A stretch of 24,894 bases of DNA from Byssochlamys sp. IMV 00236 (lineage: Eukaryota; Ascomycota; Eurotiomycetes; Eurotiales; Thermoascaceae), in assembly GCA_001931875.2 (NCBI GenBank), contig MSJH02000169.1, positions 1 through 24,894 on the forward strand, read 5' to 3'. Positions 22,409 through 24,894 of the stretch are shown here, one piece after another. The notes below the pieces were generated by a model. It did no database searches, had not been told where the DNA came from, and was given only the letters and a program-made list of their open reading frames with translations. Positions within the stretch are counted from its first letter, which is position 1. Each line of letters opens with the position of its first letter. Both the position numbers and the translations under genes were made by a program.

Positions 22409-22666
22409 TATACACATGATTACACTAGTCTACAGCAAAGGCTCGCTTTAGAATTTTACTTTGTCGATAAAGTTAAAGGCTCTTCGGTTGTTACGCGTAT
22501 ATATGAGTCATTTACCGTGACCACAACACTAATTGACGGGTTTATATTCCCTCAATGTACACAGAATTCTTTTTTTTTTTTTTTTTTTCAACATATAGAT
22601 ATGTCTCAAGAGAGAACTATAGAATATAATAGAAATTTGCATTATTTCAATGTTTTCATACCCTAG
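22409..22666 (+). CDS. Exon-like open frame without a start, unknown
   Basis: The frame is open for 85 codons from 22409 to a TAG at 22664-22666 and contains a protein-like segment (LEFYFVDKVKGSSVVTRIYE, then TLIDGFIFPQ). It has no ATG at its start. A possible preceding exon in frame ends CCAAG at about 22383, joined through a GTTACT donor and the CTAG acceptor at 22428. The poly-T run with acceptor ATATAG (22596-22597) could be the end of an intron beginning GTACAC at 22557, which also keeps frame. No family was recognised. It could be a spliced gene, a decayed gene or chance. Confidence 0.2.
   Translation, partial: YTHDYTSLQQRLALEFYFVDKVKGSSVVTRIYESFTVTTTLIDGFIFPQCTQNSFFFFFFQHIDMSQERTIEYNRNLHYFNVFIP
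22570..22588 (+). repeat. Poly-T run of 19
   Basis: Nineteen uninterrupted T residues, followed 9 bases later by ATAG. This is the longest homopolymer in the window. It may be a pyrimidine tract of an intron, a nucleosome-free spacer or the scar of a reverse-transcribed poly(A) tail. Confidence 0.9.
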
Positions 22667-22741
22667 TTAGAACTATATTCTCTGATATCAAAAGCCCCTC
22701 CTCAAAGAAAATTATAACCAAAAAGTTGTCAATGTATTTGG

Positions 22742-23074
22742 TCACGGTTGATAAATTATGCAGATAATGATCATATAAACAATATTTATATTGTGATTAC
22801 ACGTTCTTTTTTGAAATGTCGTGCTTCTATATGCTAAATTTATGCACATATTCCTTATGCGGAGTTCTACTATTACTTGCTGTAGCAAAGAAGGAGGAGA
22901 TTTTAGGTATAGTAAAAGAATATCACGTCTACTTTTAATAAAAGTAACTATGTAGTCTTCTTTAATAACGTAGCAAGCTGCATCATAAAGCAAAACAAAA
23001 ATCGGAAAAAAGTTGGCTGCATTATTGTTGATTATAGTAAATCGAACTTGAAAAAGATATTCTTCTACGTATAC
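22742..23074 (-). other. Minus-strand open frame of 110 codons lacking an early ATG
   Basis: The frame is free of stops from GTATAC (23074) to a TGA (22744-22742), but the only ATGs come late (the first after about 75 codons). The product is hydrophobic, with a piece such as KSPPSLLQQVIVELRIR. No homology was recognised. It is given as a description of otherwise empty DNA, not as a gene call. Confidence 0.15.
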
Positions 23075-23506
23075 TCAACAATCACGACCAGCGCATTCTC
23101 TTGTTGACAAATTATACCTATCGTTATTTACTATTGCTTATTCTTGATATAAAAAAATAAATGTTCTGGACTACCCAGAGATGATAGCATATGCACAGTG
23201 ACGGACTTTTGACTGGGTCATAAATCTGTCAACCGGTGTCGTATTTCTACGTTTATATTAAAGAAGATACCACCCTTTGACGTAATATAATCAATATATA
23301 TTTCGTACACAAGCCAAGATATTATTATTTAGCCCACAACGCTGATTCATGGCATCTGTAGTTTGTAGTAATTGATAACAGTCATATGGTATAATTCATT
23401 ATGTAATTGGTTAACAACATTTATTCTTGCATATAGAGATCAATTTACTTTTTGACATGAATCTCTTTTCTTTTTTCAAATGACTAACGAATATTTTCAC
23501 AAACAG

Positions 23507-23867
23507 GTAGCGCTGGCTATATGTATAGCTTAGAAGATGGTATGTATGTTGCAAATCTGATCAAAAAACTGTCTCTGCCTACAAATAAGAAAGAAATCAA
23601 GCACATACCAGAAACTATCAACACTCTTTTTAAGTTCGGTGTAAATTAACTGCTATAGTTCCTTAAACACATCCTTTTCTAAATTCAGAGAGCCATTTGG
23701 AAAAAGTAGCTGCCAAAGTTGTAGAAGGGTTCGAGGCAGAGTTGTCAGCATCGAGGTTGAAAGGCGTTATCAGGATGACGGAGACTCTTTGTGAAACCCG
23801 CATATCCTCTTCTCACCAAAGTCAAAGAAAAGAAAATTTAGCAAATGAAATTAAAAACATAATGTGA
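23507..23867 (+). CDS. Possible small spliced gene, unknown product (3' exons)
   Basis: Two consecutive exons fit: 23507-23638 and 23689-23867, ending in TGA. They are joined by an intron with donor GTGTAA and acceptor TTCAG; an alternative pair two bases on, GTAAAT with CAGAG, also keeps frame. The first exon follows a textbook 3' splice site (CTAAC branch at 23484-23488, acceptor CACAAACAG ending 23506), which implies an unidentified upstream exon. If translation instead starts at ATG 23521, the product is 98 residues (MYSLEDGMYVANLIKKLSLP, ending in a charged helix-rich part, NLANEIKNIM). It looks soluble and largely helical, with no motif I recognise. The long gap before it (22.4-23.5 kb) offers no confident 5' exon. 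It could also be the surviving end of a decayed gene. Confidence 0.35.
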
Positions 23868-24183
23868 AGTTTTCATACTACAAAGTGATTGTTGTGCTCA
23901 GACCTATAGAGTTATATTCAAACAGATATTGGCTTTGAGCTAGATAGCAATAGTAAATGATTAGAAGACACTTTCAGTAACTTCTTTCTCAGATATACTA
24001 ATAAGCACTGTATATGGTCTAGTGCCTTTTTTCTTATCTGCAGTAACACAATCTAATCATAATCTATTTGAGCTCATTACAAAGTATAAATAGACTCTTT
24101 TTCGAAATGTCCACAATCATCTTAAAATGGGCAAGTGAAGAAACAGATGTCAACAGAAATCACACTGATTCTATTGGTGAATT
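23868..24183. other. Intergenic, no gene seen
   Basis: AT-rich sequence with no convincing open frame on either strand. A TATAAATA element lies at 24085-24092, with no gene clearly attached to it. Confidence 0.45.
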
Positions 24184-24894
24184 TTAGCAGCCTTTCTCTT
24201 CAAATGCATGTGTCTTACCACGATTAATGGCATCGAGGCCAATTCCCCATCATTCTCTTTCATTTAGGAAGGATGCGGTCTTGTTTATAAATTCAGTGTT
24301 GGATTGATTGATTTTGGTAGATAGCTCAGGAAATGTTTCCTGGAAGAGCAACGAGCATAGACCTGAATGGCTAGTAGCGAGTGCAGAGAAATCATCTATC
24401 GGCTTGACGGCTTTTTTGTTTGACACCAACACACAGTCAGGATTGCGACACAAGAAAGACCCTTTGACTTTTTTTTCTTGATTTCTTTATCCTTTATCGT
24501 CTTTCGATGCATGGGGTTGTCTAACTTGGAGAAGTAGTATATGCAGGTTTGAGACGTCATGTTCTTATTTGTAATGCATACATTGACGTTCATTCCATAC
24601 AATTCTTGCTTCCATTTTCTACCATATCGTCTATATCCCTTTATAGTTGAGCCTACTCCTGTGCCTCTATCTCCGATGAACATGAGAGGACATGGTCTAC
24701 TTTTACCTTTTACTAAATAGTTTATATAATAGTTAGTATTCATCAATCGTATATTACTGTGCTTCTTACGCTTCTTGCCTATCAAAAACATTCTTTCGCA
24801 CATAAGCGTCTCCGAAAGTGGTGGTTTTGGATTTCACACGTCCTTTTATGTCGGACCCTCTTCCTCGAATTATAAAAGCTTCTCAGAGCTAAAC
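24184..24894 (-). pseudogene. Decayed TnpB/Fanzor-like RNA-guided nuclease fragment (C-terminal part)
   Basis: Minus-strand pieces in different frames combine into one protein-like layout. One frame (24803 to about 24470) reads FIGDRGTGVGSTIKGYRRYG, then NMTSQTCIYYFSKLDNPMHR. After a frame change near an A-run at about 24470 the other frame reads CRNPDCVLVSNKKAVKPIDD and FSALATSHSGL. TSQTC plus a second CxxxxC pair followed by a conserved Asp is the zinc-ribbon and RuvC-III arrangement of TnpB (OrfB zinc-ribbon family) and its eukaryotic Fanzor relatives. Damage is visible: the second Cys of the first knuckle is Tyr (CIYY), the frame breaks between knuckles, a TGA at 24252-24250 interrupts a frame that otherwise runs on to 24184, and a third frame (about 24780-24880, RGRGSDIKGRVKSK) suggests another shift. 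The element leaves the window on the right, and no ends were identified. Confidence 0.5.

Overview
The window looks like chromosomal DNA of a filamentous fungus. Most genes are split by short introns, nearly all 48-78 nt, with GTAAG-type donors and TACTAA/CTAAC-like branch sites. Intergenic DNA is AT-rich, and the housekeeping proteins are clearly fungal (URA6, RPS23, GUS1, SEC24, a GH20 hexosaminidase, CUL3). The early-diverging lineage Mucoromycota, probably Mucorales, is my best guess, from the intron style, a two-finger GATA factor of unusual layout and a decayed TnpB/Fanzor-like element. That assignment is an inference, since no marker gene was compared.

Layout. 1-1640: mostly non-coding, with one orphan open frame (896-1354, minus). 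1647-2767 (+): UMP/CMP kinase with a mitochondrial-type N terminus, five exons. 3611-4354 (+): ribosomal protein S23/uS12 with a 4-nt first coding exon. 4615-5741 (+): class II DnaJ (Sis1-like) with a GC-AG intron. 5895-8239 (-): cytosolic glutamyl-tRNA synthetase with a GST-like N-terminal domain. 8404-8760 (+): small unknown protein with a PPSY motif. 8782-12199 (-): SEC24 COPII cargo adaptor, ten exons. 12559-14326 (-): secreted GH20 beta-N-acetylhexosaminidase. 14923-17521 (+): cullin-3, seven exons. 17711-21894 (-): three consecutive transcription-factor genes on one strand, namely a Myb plus C2H2 zinc-finger protein, a bHLH protein and a two-finger GATA factor of the SreA/Urbs1/Fep1 type. 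22090-22364: a dense cluster of GATA sites upstream of the GATA gene, with an inverted GATA pair overlapping an E-box. 22400-24894: AT-rich DNA with orphan open frames, one plausible small spliced gene (23507-23867, +) and a frameshifted TnpB/Fanzor-like C-terminal fragment (24184-24894, -).

The left two thirds is an ordinary housekeeping segment: translation (RPS23, GUS1), folding (DnaJ), pyrimidine nucleotide supply (URA6), secretion (SEC24), wall/chitin turnover (hexosaminidase) and ubiquitination (CUL3). The right third is more unusual. Its transcription-factor block may be self-regulating, because GATA sites and a CACGTG E-box sit in front of the GATA gene and a GATA factor and a bHLH factor lie side by side. 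No tRNA, rRNA or CRISPR array was seen. Exon boundaries were worked out by hand from reading frame, splice consensus and protein-family continuity. The summed exon lengths of every spliced gene listed with a full model come to a multiple of three.
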